A DNA stretch of 35,311 bases from Clostridiaceae bacterium. GTDB taxonomy: Bacteria; Bacillota; Clostridia; Saccharofermentanales; DTU023. The notes below the pieces were generated by a model, which did no database searches, was not told the origin of the DNA, and saw only the letters and a list, made by a program, of their open reading frames with translations. This document shows, piece by piece, positions 1 to 9,348 of this stretch. A program made the translations under genes and the position numbers. Location of the stretch: assembly GCA_012799825.1 (NCBI GenBank), contig JAAZKK010000079.1:1-35311 (forward strand), given 5' to 3'. Numbering within the stretch: the stretch's first letter is position 1; every line of letters begins with the position of its first letter.

Positions 1-186
1 GTCGATTCATAGATCCTCCAAGTGCAAGGGTTTTCCTCAATATCCTGCATTTTGCTTGCACCTATTATACTGGATATAAACCGCTAATCGCCTTATCTCA
101 AGCATTTGATGCCTGCGCAGTAGGCTCGAGATATCTTCTCAGTTTCACACAAAGATCACAGATAGGGGAGTTATGTGTTTGATTTG

Positions 187-1329
187 TCAGCGATTGATAT
201 CCAGATGTTCCATTAGGTCGAAGAAGAGCGGCAAGCCGCCTGTGTGAAGAAAAACGACGGTCTTCTCTTTGATATCTTGTTTTATCAAATACTGTTGCAT
301 GCCCCACCAGGTTTTTCCTGTGTATGTCGGGTCAAGGGGAATGCCGTCTGCAGTCAGTACCGTTCGGATGGCGTCCAAAATGCTTTCGTTGTACTTTCCG
401 TATCCTCCCGCGATATAACTGTCATCGATGTGTAAGTGATGATCAATCCAAGCATCAGGTATGGCTTGCTTTCGCTCTTCACCTAACCGATGCAGAGCCG
501 TTCGCACATGGGAAGACGCCTTTTCGCGGTCGCGGGCGATGGAGATGCCGACGATGTTCATGGAAGAGTCGGTGAGGTATTTTCCATAGAGCAGCCCGGC
601 GAGGGTACCTCCCGTACCGCAGGGAAGAAAGAGATAATCGGGCGCGATCGATAGCGCGTCCGCCTGCTGCGACAGTTCGCTGAAAACGTCGGCATAAGGT
701 GCAGCGGGTACGGCTTCGTTACCTTTTCCGAACGTGTTGCCGTATATGTAATAAGGGATCTCACCCTCTTCCCGAAGGCGGTTTATTGTCGACTCGACGC
801 ATGGTGCGACGGCATCTTTGGAGCAATGAATGATGTTGGCGCCGTAAAAAAGAGAGAGACGACGATTGAACGTCATGACGTCTGCACCAGCAAGATGCGC
901 GCTATCTGACAGCGTAAAGAGCTGTGAAGGCTTGTCATTGAGGGCAGTGGCATCTGTATTGGCCGATTGGCCTAGATGTGCACGTGATTCTGCATCAGAA
1001 CGATTGTCCGGTTCGTCGGGCGAAATGATGTAGCATTTCACGCCATATTTCTTCGCCATCCAAGAAAGCACGCGAGAGAGATTGGAGCGGACATTGCCGT
1101 AGCCGACCATGCATGTGCCGCCTTTTTCAAACATATCTTGGAAAAAAGCGGCTGCGATGCGGACTTTGTTGCCTCCCAATGCATACGGAATTAAATCATC
1201 TCGCTTATACCAGAGCGTGTTCCCGGAAAGGGAAGATGACGCGGGATGAAGCGGCGTTATGGGAAGAGTTATCGGTCGTCCGTTCGCGTTTTGCGGCGCG
1301 GACGTTTCTTTGGTTTCTCGTTGACTCAT
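187..1329 (-). CDS. D-cysteine desulfhydrase / ACC deaminase-like PLP-dependent enzyme
   Basis: Motif WYKRDDLIPYALGGNKVR (PLP-lysine region) and a C-terminal FLHTGGLPLFF. The ORF track starts at 1392, but ATG at 1329 overlaps the rfbB stop as ATGA, so I prefer 1329. Confidence 0.85.
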   Translation of the reverse strand: MSQRETKETSAPQNANGRPITLPITPLHPASSSLSGNTLWYKRDDLIPYALGGNKVRIAAAFFQDMFEKGGTCMVGYGNVRSNLSRVLSWMAKKYGVKCYIISPDEPDNRSDAESRAHLGQSANTDATALNDKPSQLFTLSDSAHLAGADVMTFNRRLSLFYGANIIHCSKDAVAPCVESTINRLREEGEIPYYIYGNTFGKGNEAVPAAPYADVFSELSQQADALSIAPDYLFLPCGTGGTLAGLLYGKYLTDSSMNIVGISIARDREKASSHVRTALHRLGEERKQAIPDAWIDHHLHIDDSYIAGGYGKYNESILDAIRTVLTADGIPLDPTYTGKTWWGMQQYLIKQDIKEKTVVFLHTGGLPLFFDLMEHLDINR

Positions 1330-2348
1330 CGATTGCCGTACATTTTTTCGTAGTAGGTGCGGTATTCGCCGCTGATGATTGTCTCCCACCATTCACGATT
1401 CTCCAAATACCATGAGATCGTTTTCTCGATGCCTTCGCTAAACGGTGTCTCCGGAAGCCAGCCGAGTTCTTCGTGGATCTTCGTTGGGTCGATTGCGTAA
1501 CGCAGGTCGTGGCCTTTGCGGTCGGCCACGTAGGTGATGAGTTCTTCCGGCTTATCCAGGGCTTTGCAGATCAAGCGGACAATGTCGATGTTGCGCATCT
1601 CATTGTGGCCGCCGACGTTGTAGACTTCACCGGGCGTGCCGTTTCGGATGATGAGATCGATGGCGCGGCAATGGTCGTCGACATAGAGCCAGTCGCGCAC
1701 ATTGAGACCTTCTCCGTAGACTGGAAGCGGCTTGTCGTGCAATGCGTTTGCGATCATCAGCGGGATCAGCTTCTCAGGGAACTGCCAAGGACCATAGTTG
1801 TTGGAACAGCGGCTGATCGTCACAGGAAGACCGTACGTGCGGTGATAGGCTTGGACCAAGAGGTCCGCTGCAGCCTTTGATGCGCTATAAGGACTTGATG
1901 TTTGAATCGGAGTTTCTTCTGTAAACAGGAGATCCGGCCGATCAAGCGGCAAGTCGCCATACACCTCGTCGGTTGAAACTTGGTGGAAGCGGGCGACATC
2001 GTATTTCCGGCAGGCATCCATCAAGACTTGTGTTCCGAGGATGTTGGTCGTCAGGAATACGCCCGGGTTATCGATCGAACGATCGACATGGCTTTCTGCG
2101 GCGAAATTGACGACGCAGTCCGGTTTTTCCTTTTCAAAAATTTCAAAGATCGCTTCACGGTCACAGATATCGTCTTTGTAAAATGTGAATGTCGGTTTTT
2201 TCAGTGCCTCAGCAAGCGTTGATAAATTTCCGGCGTAAGTGAGCACATCAACGCAGATCACGCGAACATCCGGATGATGCTCAAGTAGGTAATAAATGTA
2301 ATTTGCGCCAATAAAACCCGCGCCTCCGGTCACTAGGATCGTTTGCAT
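1326..2348 (-). CDS. rfbB: dTDP-glucose 4,6-dehydratase
   Basis: TGGAGFIGANYIYYLL Rossmann motif, STDEVYGDL, YSASKAAADLLV, full-length 340 aa; GGAGGG ribosome-binding site upstream of ATG. Confidence 0.96.
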   Translation of the reverse strand: MQTILVTGGAGFIGANYIYYLLEHHPDVRVICVDVLTYAGNLSTLAEALKKPTFTFYKDDICDREAIFEIFEKEKPDCVVNFAAESHVDRSIDNPGVFLTTNILGTQVLMDACRKYDVARFHQVSTDEVYGDLPLDRPDLLFTEETPIQTSSPYSASKAAADLLVQAYHRTYGLPVTISRCSNNYGPWQFPEKLIPLMIANALHDKPLPVYGEGLNVRDWLYVDDHCRAIDLIIRNGTPGEVYNVGGHNEMRNIDIVRLICKALDKPEELITYVADRKGHDLRYAIDPTKIHEELGWLPETPFSEGIEKTISWYLENREWWETIISGEYRTYYEKMYGNR

Positions 2349-2652
2349 TTTAACCCTCCAATGATGTCAGCCGAACAGCCTTTTCTTCAAAAAGCGCACA
2401 TTTCGCGGTCGTGTGACAACACGAAAAACGCATTGGATGCGCTCTGCGTTTTTGCGGTCTGTTAGCCGTGATTTTGTTCATTGTAGCAGATAACGGAGCG
2501 CTTTCGTCGAATTGACGCTGTCAGTTTGCTTAATGTTTCTCTAGACGGTTTTTGTTTAGGGGATGGATGTAAATAAGCACGGTCGGTTTTTTATTTGTAA
2601 TAGAGCGTATCCGTTGAATCAACTTTGTCAGTTTACCGAACTCTCACCGGAT

Positions 2653-2812
2653 CGATGTTGCGATCTTACGGCAAAGAAGCAACGTATTGGATTGACGTTG
2701 TGATCCTGCGGCAATGAAGTCGCGCACTTGATTGGCACTATAATTTTCGAAAAAAGAAGCAACGTGTTGTGTTGACGTTGTGGTTTGCGGTTATGAAGTC
2801 GTACTCCTTCTC
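2653..2812. repeat. Degenerate tandem repeat, about 40 bp x 4
   Basis: Units start at 2653 (gatgttgcgatc), 2694 (gacgttgtgatc), 2734 (ggcactataatt) and 2774 (gacgttgtggtt), with shared 'gaagcaacgt.ttg..tt' and 'aatgaagtcg' blocks. Confidence 0.75.
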
Positions 2813-2852
2813 TTGCCGATTTAGTCGGAACCGTTCACAGGAACGGAGGTTG

Positions 2853-4331
2853 TTAACCGGTCGAGCCTTCATCGGTACGATCATTCGATCGTGAAGCGAA
2901 AAAGGAACGCGCTTTTCTTTTGATATAGAGGTACGATTCAAGTTTGAACAGTTCCGCTAGCCCGATATAGAGCGCCACACCGGCAACGAGCTGAAGTAGT
3001 AGTGTGATCCACGGTGAGAAATAGGCAAGACGGATGAGAAAGATGGCGCCGCCCATGATGAGCGAACATGCCGCCGAAGGGAAGAGATCGCGCACCTGCT
3101 CATTGAGCTTGTAATTCAAGAGAAAACGGTTGGGGTACATGTTAACAAGACCGCTAAATATCGTGCTTACGGCTGCGCCGGCGGCAATAGCCATAGGGCT
3201 TTCGAAGAAGTATACCGATGCGGCGAGAATGCCGATGCCAAGAAGTGCTTTGACGATTTCAAGACGGAGGAACCAATCGCTGCGCCCCCGTGCATTGATG
3301 GCCTGCAGGTTCGCCGTATGGATCGGATAAAACGCATATACAAAACAGAAAATCTGAAGATAGGGAACACAAGGAAGCCACTTGTCGGTGAGCAATATGT
3401 GTACAATGGGCTCTGCCGTCACGGCAAGCAGTGTCAGCACGGGAAAGAGCACAAAGCAACTGGTGACGATGGAGCGACGCACCATCACCTTGAGGCGTTC
3501 AACGTTATGCTGTTCCCTTGAAAAAACAGGCAGCATAACGGTCTGGATTGATCCGTTGATGTTGTTAACGACGAGGTTCGGGAATTGTTTACCGCGGTTA
3601 AAGAAGGCTAGTGTGCTGGAGCTGTATTTTTTTCCGATAACAAAGCTTTGAAGTTCTTGATACAGCGCGTTAATCAGGCTGGAACAGAGCAGTTTCCATC
3701 CAAAGGTGAAGAATGTGCGTACCCGCGCAAAGTTAAAGATAAAACGAGGGTGCCAACGCACGACAACCGTCAGCAGCAATGAGGTTGCTGCATGGTTGCT
3801 TAATTGTTGTGCGACGAGTGCCCAGACGCCGAAGCCGCGGTACGCGAAAAATATACCGATTGCGCCGGAGATCAAGGCGGCGGCAAAAGAACACCACATC
3901 AGCGATTTGAATTTCATCTCGCGTGTGATCCGCGCTTGCTGAATCGAATTCAGCGCGCCCGGTATGAGAATCAGCGCAAGCACACGCAAAACGCGTGTTA
4001 ATAAGGGCATGTTGAAAAACTGTGCGATGGCGGGAGCGCCAACGTAAAGCAATCCGTAGAAAAGGATCGCAATGGCGAGACTGATCCAGAATACCGATGA
4101 GTAATCATCTTCCTCTACGTCATCTGATTGGATTAGCGCCGTATTGAGCCCGCTTTGGACAAAAACTTGAGAAATTGTGATAAAAATGGCAAGAATCGTC
4201 AGCACGCCATAGTCGCTCGGGTCGAGCAAACGCGCCAGAATAATCTGGATGACAAAAGAGGTGCCCTGACAGAGCATGCGCTCGGCGTATTTGAAGCCTA
4301 AGGATCGTATGACTGAAGGTCTTTTATTCAT
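2853..4331 (-). CDS. Lipopolysaccharide/oligosaccharide flippase, Wzx-like (MOP superfamily)
   Basis: 492 aa, about 12 hydrophobic segments; N-terminal LGFKYAERMLCQGTSFVIQIILARLLDPSDYGVLTI is typical of the polysaccharide transporter family. Confidence 0.88.
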   Translation of the reverse strand: MNKRPSVIRSLGFKYAERMLCQGTSFVIQIILARLLDPSDYGVLTILAIFITISQVFVQSGLNTALIQSDDVEEDDYSSVFWISLAIAILFYGLLYVGAPAIAQFFNMPLLTRVLRVLALILIPGALNSIQQARITREMKFKSLMWCSFAAALISGAIGIFFAYRGFGVWALVAQQLSNHAATSLLLTVVVRWHPRFIFNFARVRTFFTFGWKLLCSSLINALYQELQSFVIGKKYSSSTLAFFNRGKQFPNLVVNNINGSIQTVMLPVFSREQHNVERLKVMVRRSIVTSCFVLFPVLTLLAVTAEPIVHILLTDKWLPCVPYLQIFCFVYAFYPIHTANLQAINARGRSDWFLRLEIVKALLGIGILAASVYFFESPMAIAAGAAVSTIFSGLVNMYPNRFLLNYKLNEQVRDLFPSAACSLIMGGAIFLIRLAYFSPWITLLLQLVAGVALYIGLAELFKLESYLYIKRKARSFFASRSNDRTDEGSTG

Positions 4332-4350
4332 GATGTCATGATACTCATAA

Positions 4351-4500
4351 TGAGGCGATGATTAAATCGCTCCTTTCTTGTCGTCCATTCTTGCTTTCTC
4401 TGAGGTGTTGATTAAATCGGATCTTTTTTGCCTTCCATTGTTGCCGTCCCTTAGGCGGTAATTAAATCGGATCTTCTTTTGTCCATTCTTGCCATCCATG
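4351..4500. repeat. Tandem repeat, 50 bp x 3 in register
   Basis: 4351-4400, 4401-4450 and 4451-4500 each read (t)gaggcg.t.attaaatcg.atctt...ttg..gtccattcttgcc.t.c. Confidence 0.8.
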
Positions 4501-4524
4501 TATTATATTATAGATTGACCGTTG

Positions 4525-4692
4525 CCGTTGCATCTCACGTGTTACTTCTGAATAGAGAGCTCCGATTTTGCGACACGGGACAAAGGGCAGATCGTCGCAT
4601 TTTGCGTGTTATCTCTGGAGGGTGAGAGTATGGCTTTTTCTGGCTCTATAATCGCGTCGATTGCATCTTGCGTATTGTCGCTGAAGGGAGAC
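4525..4692. repeat. Degenerate tandem repeat, about 66 bp x 3
   Basis: gttgcatctcacgtgttacttctgaatagagag (about 4527), gtcgcattttgcgtgttatctctggagggtgagag (about 4593), gattgcatcttgcgtattgtcgctgaagggagac (about 4658). Confidence 0.6.
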
Positions 4693-4703
4693 CCTTGTCA
4701 ATT

Positions 4704-5813
4704 ATGACTGCGTCCATTCTTCATCTTTTTCCTGCGGATATGGCGCACATCTACAGGCACTATATTCGCTTCATCAACGAACACTTCGACGCGAGCGCGC
4801 ATGCCTTTTTGCTCGTCAGTCAAGGCGCTTCGGAAACGCTTGAAAAAGCGATTCCGGAGTCGATACGCCGGTACGACAATATAACGCTCTTTGACTACGA
4901 CGATCGCAGAGATCGGACTTCATTATTTTCTCGTATCGATCGGGGACGTTTGACTCTCTGCCACTCCCTTTATTTTCCGGTGCGGTTGTTGGTTCAAATG
5001 ATGCTAAAACCGTATCGTATGCGCCGACTTGTATGGGTGTCTTGGGGGCGGGACATGACGAGCTGGTCAGCGCCTAAAGGTTCCTTGCGCCGTCGGATCG
5101 GATATTATTTCCGTTGCCGCGTTCCTTATTTTGTCGCGATCTTTGAACCGGATCTTGCGACATTTCAGCAGAATTATCGCTCCGGCGCGTGTACTTTTCT
5201 TGCCGGTTACCCAGTAACAATTTACAGCGGCCTCGAGAACCTAAAAGAAGTTGTGCCGTCGCTCCCTCATAAGATCGAACAAGACCTTCCCGTCAACGTG
5301 ATGATCGGACACTCGAGCACCGATGAGCTCCGTCACCTCGACGTGATTCGAGATCTTGCTCACCTGAAAGATCATAATCTGCGCTTCTACTTTCCTTTAA
5401 CCTATGGCGATTCAGCGTATGGCGACAACGTTTCAGGAGCGGCAACGGATGTTTTCGGTAAAAAAGCGATCTGTATGAGAGACAGCATGCCGCTTGAGGA
5501 TTACCTTAATTTTCTTGCCTCGGTGGATATCGCCATCTTCAACACCGAGCGTCAGATTGCGCTCGGCAATATTCACCCGTTGCTTTATATGGGGAAGACG
5601 ATCTATCTGCCGCATGAATCTGTCTTATCAAAGCATTATCGTTCTCACGGTGTTCCCATCGTCGATTATGAAAGCATCGCGACATCTACATACGACACAT
5701 TCGTCAAGTCCGGAGATGTATCGAAAAGTCGAGCTTATGTTGAAACGTACGAGCTTGACATGGATCGCTTCGTCTCCAGTTGGTCAGACGTCTTTTCCAT
5801 AGCCTCTTTATAA
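4704..5813 (+). CDS. TDP-N-acetylfucosamine:lipid II N-acetylfucosaminyltransferase family (WecF-like glycosyltransferase)
   Basis: ILHLFPADMAHIYRHYIRFINEHFD N-terminus, LVWVSWGRDMTSW, and VMIGHSSTDELRHLDVI. Start moved from the TTG at 4668 to ATG at 4704. Confidence 0.8.
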   Translation: MTASILHLFPADMAHIYRHYIRFINEHFDASAHAFLLVSQGASETLEKAIPESIRRYDNITLFDYDDRRDRTSLFSRIDRGRLTLCHSLYFPVRLLVQMMLKPYRMRRLVWVSWGRDMTSWSAPKGSLRRRIGYYFRCRVPYFVAIFEPDLATFQQNYRSGACTFLAGYPVTIYSGLENLKEVVPSLPHKIEQDLPVNVMIGHSSTDELRHLDVIRDLAHLKDHNLRFYFPLTYGDSAYGDNVSGAATDVFGKKAICMRDSMPLEDYLNFLASVDIAIFNTERQIALGNIHPLLYMGKTIYLPHESVLSKHYRSHGVPIVDYESIATSTYDTFVKSGDVSKSRAYVETYELDMDRFVSSWSDVFSIASL

Positions 5814-5963
5814 CCTCTTTATGCCCTCTCTTCAAAATGACAAATGCCTCACATTGTTGTCATGTGAAGGGCGCTGTGACCTGTGCGACATGTTCTTCGA
5901 TCAGCTAAGACGCTCAACCATCCGGCGGAAAAACAACACGAAGCATCAGCGCAAGAAAATGTT

Positions 5964-7280
5964 TTACGCTAACGTTCCCATCGGATCCCAAGGCTCGAGC
6001 TCTACCGGCTTTTCTTCGAGAATGGCGCGAGCCTTGTCGCTCAAATATTTTTTATTGACGACGGCTTGGTAGACATAGCGGTCAAACCAGATGTCGCTTC
6101 CGACAAAATAGCCTTCGCGAGCGATCTTATCGCCCCATGAATTCTCAATTTTCCACTTGGTTGGCGCATCATCTACAAGATTTACACCTGTGAACAGCAT
6201 GGCGTGGTTCATCGCGCTTTCGCCTGTGTGGAGCGCCTCCTCCTTGGTAATCGAAAAATCGACATCAAAGACGGTTTCGAAATCGAAGGCCTCAGGTGCC
6301 CAATATCCATCCTTTCGATCGCCGAATTTGCCGCAGTCGCAACCGAACCAAACGACAGTGTCGTCCTTGAGCTGGGAAAGCACGGCATCTTTCAGTTCCT
6401 CAAGCGGGACGTTTAGGTAACGCACCGGTTTACCTTTGACATTGCCCAGAAATTTCACCGTATAAAGCTTGTGATACGGTGTTTCTACGCGTGGCGAGTG
6501 AATCAGCGAGATATAGTCATTAAGGTTCACGCCGACAAATTGTTCGTAGAATGACAATGGTGTCAAACTCCTAACACAGTGATACTGTTTATCCTTATCG
6601 ACATATTCGAAATCAAACGTTTTGGGAGGGACGCCGAAGCTGGTGCACAGCATACCGTAGATTTCAGACAGGCAACGTTCTTTCATCGCCTTTTGCTCTG
6701 ACTTGTCTCTGACTTGCTTGATGTCTACGGCAAAACGGCGCAGTCGGCGGTTCATCAGATTCGCCAGTGTTCGCGTATTGCTGGACGCATAGGTCTCCGG
6801 CATGGCATCTTTCGGTACCAAGCCGTATTTTTGAGTGATCGCGGTGAACATGTCCCATTGACCGCCGTCACCTATGCCTTGACTGTTGATCCAAGCCAGC
6901 GTTCGGTCATCCCATGAGCGATCCTGCAGTTTTAAAACCGATTCGAGGAAAAAGTTTGATTTCTCTAATTTGTCCCAGAAGGCCGTATAGTTTTGCGAGA
7001 ATTCGAAGCGATCGAGATTCAGATCCCTCGCTGTTTTTTCACGCAACATATTCAACGCCGAAAAGATCCAGCAACGCCCTGTGCGCTGCTGGTTCGTCGC
7101 GGGAAGGGTTCGAATGTCAATCGAAAAGTAAGATTGTAAACCGCCCATCGCTTCTTGCACGCCAGCCGCATCTTGAATATCAGTTTTCTGAAGGGCGTGG
7201 CGCATGGCGGTTGACGTTTCGTTGTTGCTGTATTCGGTTTCCATTCGTTGAAGCAGTGTTTTAGAAATAGATGATGACAT
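5964..7280 (-). CDS. pepC: Aminopeptidase C / bleomycin hydrolase (peptidase C1B)
   Basis: Catalytic Cys in NQQRTGRCWIFSALNMLRE, His in NHAMLFTGV, Asn in ENSWGD; TAGGAGGATTTCG ribosome-binding site upstream of ATG. Confidence 0.95.
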   Translation of the reverse strand: MSSSISKTLLQRMETEYSNNETSTAMRHALQKTDIQDAAGVQEAMGGLQSYFSIDIRTLPATNQQRTGRCWIFSALNMLREKTARDLNLDRFEFSQNYTAFWDKLEKSNFFLESVLKLQDRSWDDRTLAWINSQGIGDGGQWDMFTAITQKYGLVPKDAMPETYASSNTRTLANLMNRRLRRFAVDIKQVRDKSEQKAMKERCLSEIYGMLCTSFGVPPKTFDFEYVDKDKQYHCVRSLTPLSFYEQFVGVNLNDYISLIHSPRVETPYHKLYTVKFLGNVKGKPVRYLNVPLEELKDAVLSQLKDDTVVWFGCDCGKFGDRKDGYWAPEAFDFETVFDVDFSITKEEALHTGESAMNHAMLFTGVNLVDDAPTKWKIENSWGDKIAREGYFVGSDIWFDRYVYQAVVNKKYLSDKARAILEEKPVELEPWDPMGTLA

Positions 7281-7478
7281 CGAAATCCTCCTATAGTTAA
7301 GCTCGTAAGGTTTGTGGTATTTTGACAGGCTTTACTGTTATTTCCACTAAGGTTATCATGCTCTGACGGAAATGTCTTCTCAATGTCTGTGCAATGTCAA
7401 TTATTGATAAATCAGTGTTTATGATAAATCCCTGCCTAACAATCGAACTGTGTTTAGCGTGTTCTATCAAGCGAAGAG

Positions 7479-7844
7479 CGGGGCGACGACCATGGCCAAT
7501 TTTTCGATTTTATTAGATTTTTAATCTGCCAAAAAGCTAGATAAGCACTGTTTTTCTTCTTTAATTGAAAAATTGACCGGAAAGAGGTTGGACACTGGTC
7601 ACTTTTTCAAAATTAATTGATTTTTTGGCCTATGAGAAATAGAGTGCTGGCAGTTCTTATAAAAAAATCGAATTATTGACCAACAGGATCGTGAGGTAAA
7701 AAGCGCAGACAGTTTTTCAAGTTTATTAGAACTCTTGGCAGACGGGGTGACGACCATAGCCAAATTTTTGGTTTTATTGGGTTTTAAACCTGCTGAAAAA
7801 CAAGATAAGCACTGTTTTTCTTCTTTAATTGAAAAATTGACCGT
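7479..7844. repeat. Two-copy direct repeat, about 101 bp, 265 bp apart
   Basis: 7479-7580 ggggcgacgaccatggccaa...gataagcactgtttttcttctttaattgaaaaattgaccgg and 7744-7844 ggggtgacgaccatagccaa...gataagcactgtttttcttctttaattgaaaaattgaccgt. Confidence 0.85.
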
Positions 7845-7865
7845 GATCTATACTAAAGTTGCCTG

Positions 7866-7947
7866 ATTTTCTAAATCACCTTAAAAACTGACCACATCTT
7901 CTGCTGGAGTGGCAGTTTTTCTAAATTATCTTAAAAATTGACCAAGA
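7866..7947. repeat. Short direct repeat with A-rich TTGACC-type core
   Basis: ttttctaaatcaccttaaaaactgacca followed by ttttctaaattatcttaaaaattgacca. Confidence 0.65.
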
Positions 7948-8032
7948 TATAAAAAGCATGTGGAGAGACACAAAAGTTAAGAGGAAGGGATGTTAGCCCG
8001 CACTTTTTATTAACTTTATTGGAAATTAGAAG

Positions 8033-8310
8033 TGACGGTCGTAGCCTTAGCGAAGGGTTGGAAACAATGGGAGTAGTCTAAGTGACGGATTAGAAGTGAC
8101 GGTCGTAGTCTAGTGACGGGTTGGAAGCAAGAGACGCGGTTGAGTGACGGTTGTAGTCTAAGTGACGGGTTGGAAGCAAGAGACGTGGTTTAGTGACGGA
8201 TTGGAAGTGACAGTCGTAGTCTTTTTGACAGATTGGAGGTGACGGTCGCTGATTATTGACAGATTGGAGGTGACGGTCGCTGACTATTGACGGATTGGAA
8301 GCGACGGGCA
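8033..8310. repeat. Minisatellite with about 31-bp units (gacggattggaagtgacggtcgtagtcta-type)
   Basis: At least 7 degenerate units, including two consecutive near-identical 31-mers gacagattggaggtgacggtcgctgattatt / gacagattggaggtgacggtcgctgactatt. Confidence 0.85.
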
Positions 8311-8333
8311 CAACATCGAGTCAATTTGGAAGA

Positions 8334-9041
8334 TCAAACAGAGACGATAAGAATTCCCTCTTTGTCGTAGGGGAATTGTTCGGCGATGTGACCGTCTCTG
8401 AAATCAAAGGCTCCGCCGTGCGCGGTCGGTTCGTTGGACAGGACATTGACCATGAGTGTACGGCTTGCTGCGAGATAGGCCTGATCGGCATACTCCTGTT
8501 CAAACGCATGCCATTCTTCAAGGCTGAAGTTCACATAAATCGGCCATAGTAACAGCCCGTTCGTCATAAAGCGTTCAGGAAATTCCCACAGATCGCCGCA
8601 TAATGTGATATTGCATAGTTTCCCGCGGTACAGAAATTCGCGCACATCGGTTCCCTCTTGGTAATGCTCGTCAGTTTTGCTGATGACTTTCCAGCCTGCA
8701 GAAATTCGTCGGTAGTTGTGGAATAATTTACCCCGTTCCAAGAGAGCACAGGACGAGTAGAGCGTGTCGTCCTCCTTTTCGAAATAACCGAAAAGCAAGT
8801 CTGTTTTGTAGAAAAGTGTAAGCTCGCATAGATGTTGGATGACATCGCTATCTTGCGCGACGGCGATCTCAATGTCGTCATCGATATTCCAAGAAAGCGC
8901 GTCAAATCCTTGGAGAAAAGACTCTCCAAAGCAGAGGAGGTCGACTTTGCCGCGCGATAGCTCAAAAGCTTCCTCCATTTTGCCGATATTAAAAGCTATG
9001 TCGTTATTCTGAGAAGTGTAGACAGCAAGGCCGATGTTCAT
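8334..9041 (-). CDS. Carbon-nitrogen hydrolase (nitrilase-fold) family protein
   Basis: Glu motif LLCFGESFLQGFDAL, Cys motif ITLCGDLWEFPE, and EQEYADQAYLAASRTLMVNVLSN. ATG 9041 preferred over the 9125 start in the track. Confidence 0.8.
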   Translation of the reverse strand: MNIGLAVYTSQNNDIAFNIGKMEEAFELSRGKVDLLCFGESFLQGFDALSWNIDDDIEIAVAQDSDVIQHLCELTLFYKTDLLFGYFEKEDDTLYSSCALLERGKLFHNYRRISAGWKVISKTDEHYQEGTDVREFLYRGKLCNITLCGDLWEFPERFMTNGLLLWPIYVNFSLEEWHAFEQEYADQAYLAASRTLMVNVLSNEPTAHGGAFDFRDGHIAEQFPYDKEGILIVSV

Positions 9042-9348
9042 ATCATTTTTCCTTTCACGCATATATGCGGGATCGTTTCCACCGGCATTGAACCATGAGT
9101 TTTTCTCACACTTTATTGTGTGCAAAAAGGTGCCGTTGTATCTTTAGCTATACTTAAGGAACGAGGAGTCTCATTCATGTTTTCGAGTAGTCGCAAGAAC
9201 CATACTCTGTCGGCTCGCTGAATGCCAGAATATACTGGACGATCTGCGCGTCTCACTGTCCGGCATACTTATAGCATTCAGCATACCCTGACGGTTTAAA
9301 TGCGAAGAGTAGGATTCTGCAAGCTCGATCTTGTCATCTCATTATATG

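Noticed and set aside
8033-8310. Looks CRISPR-like (31-bp repeated motif)
   Set aside because: Repeats are contiguous and degenerate with no unique, even-length spacers, and no cas genes are nearby. It is a minisatellite.
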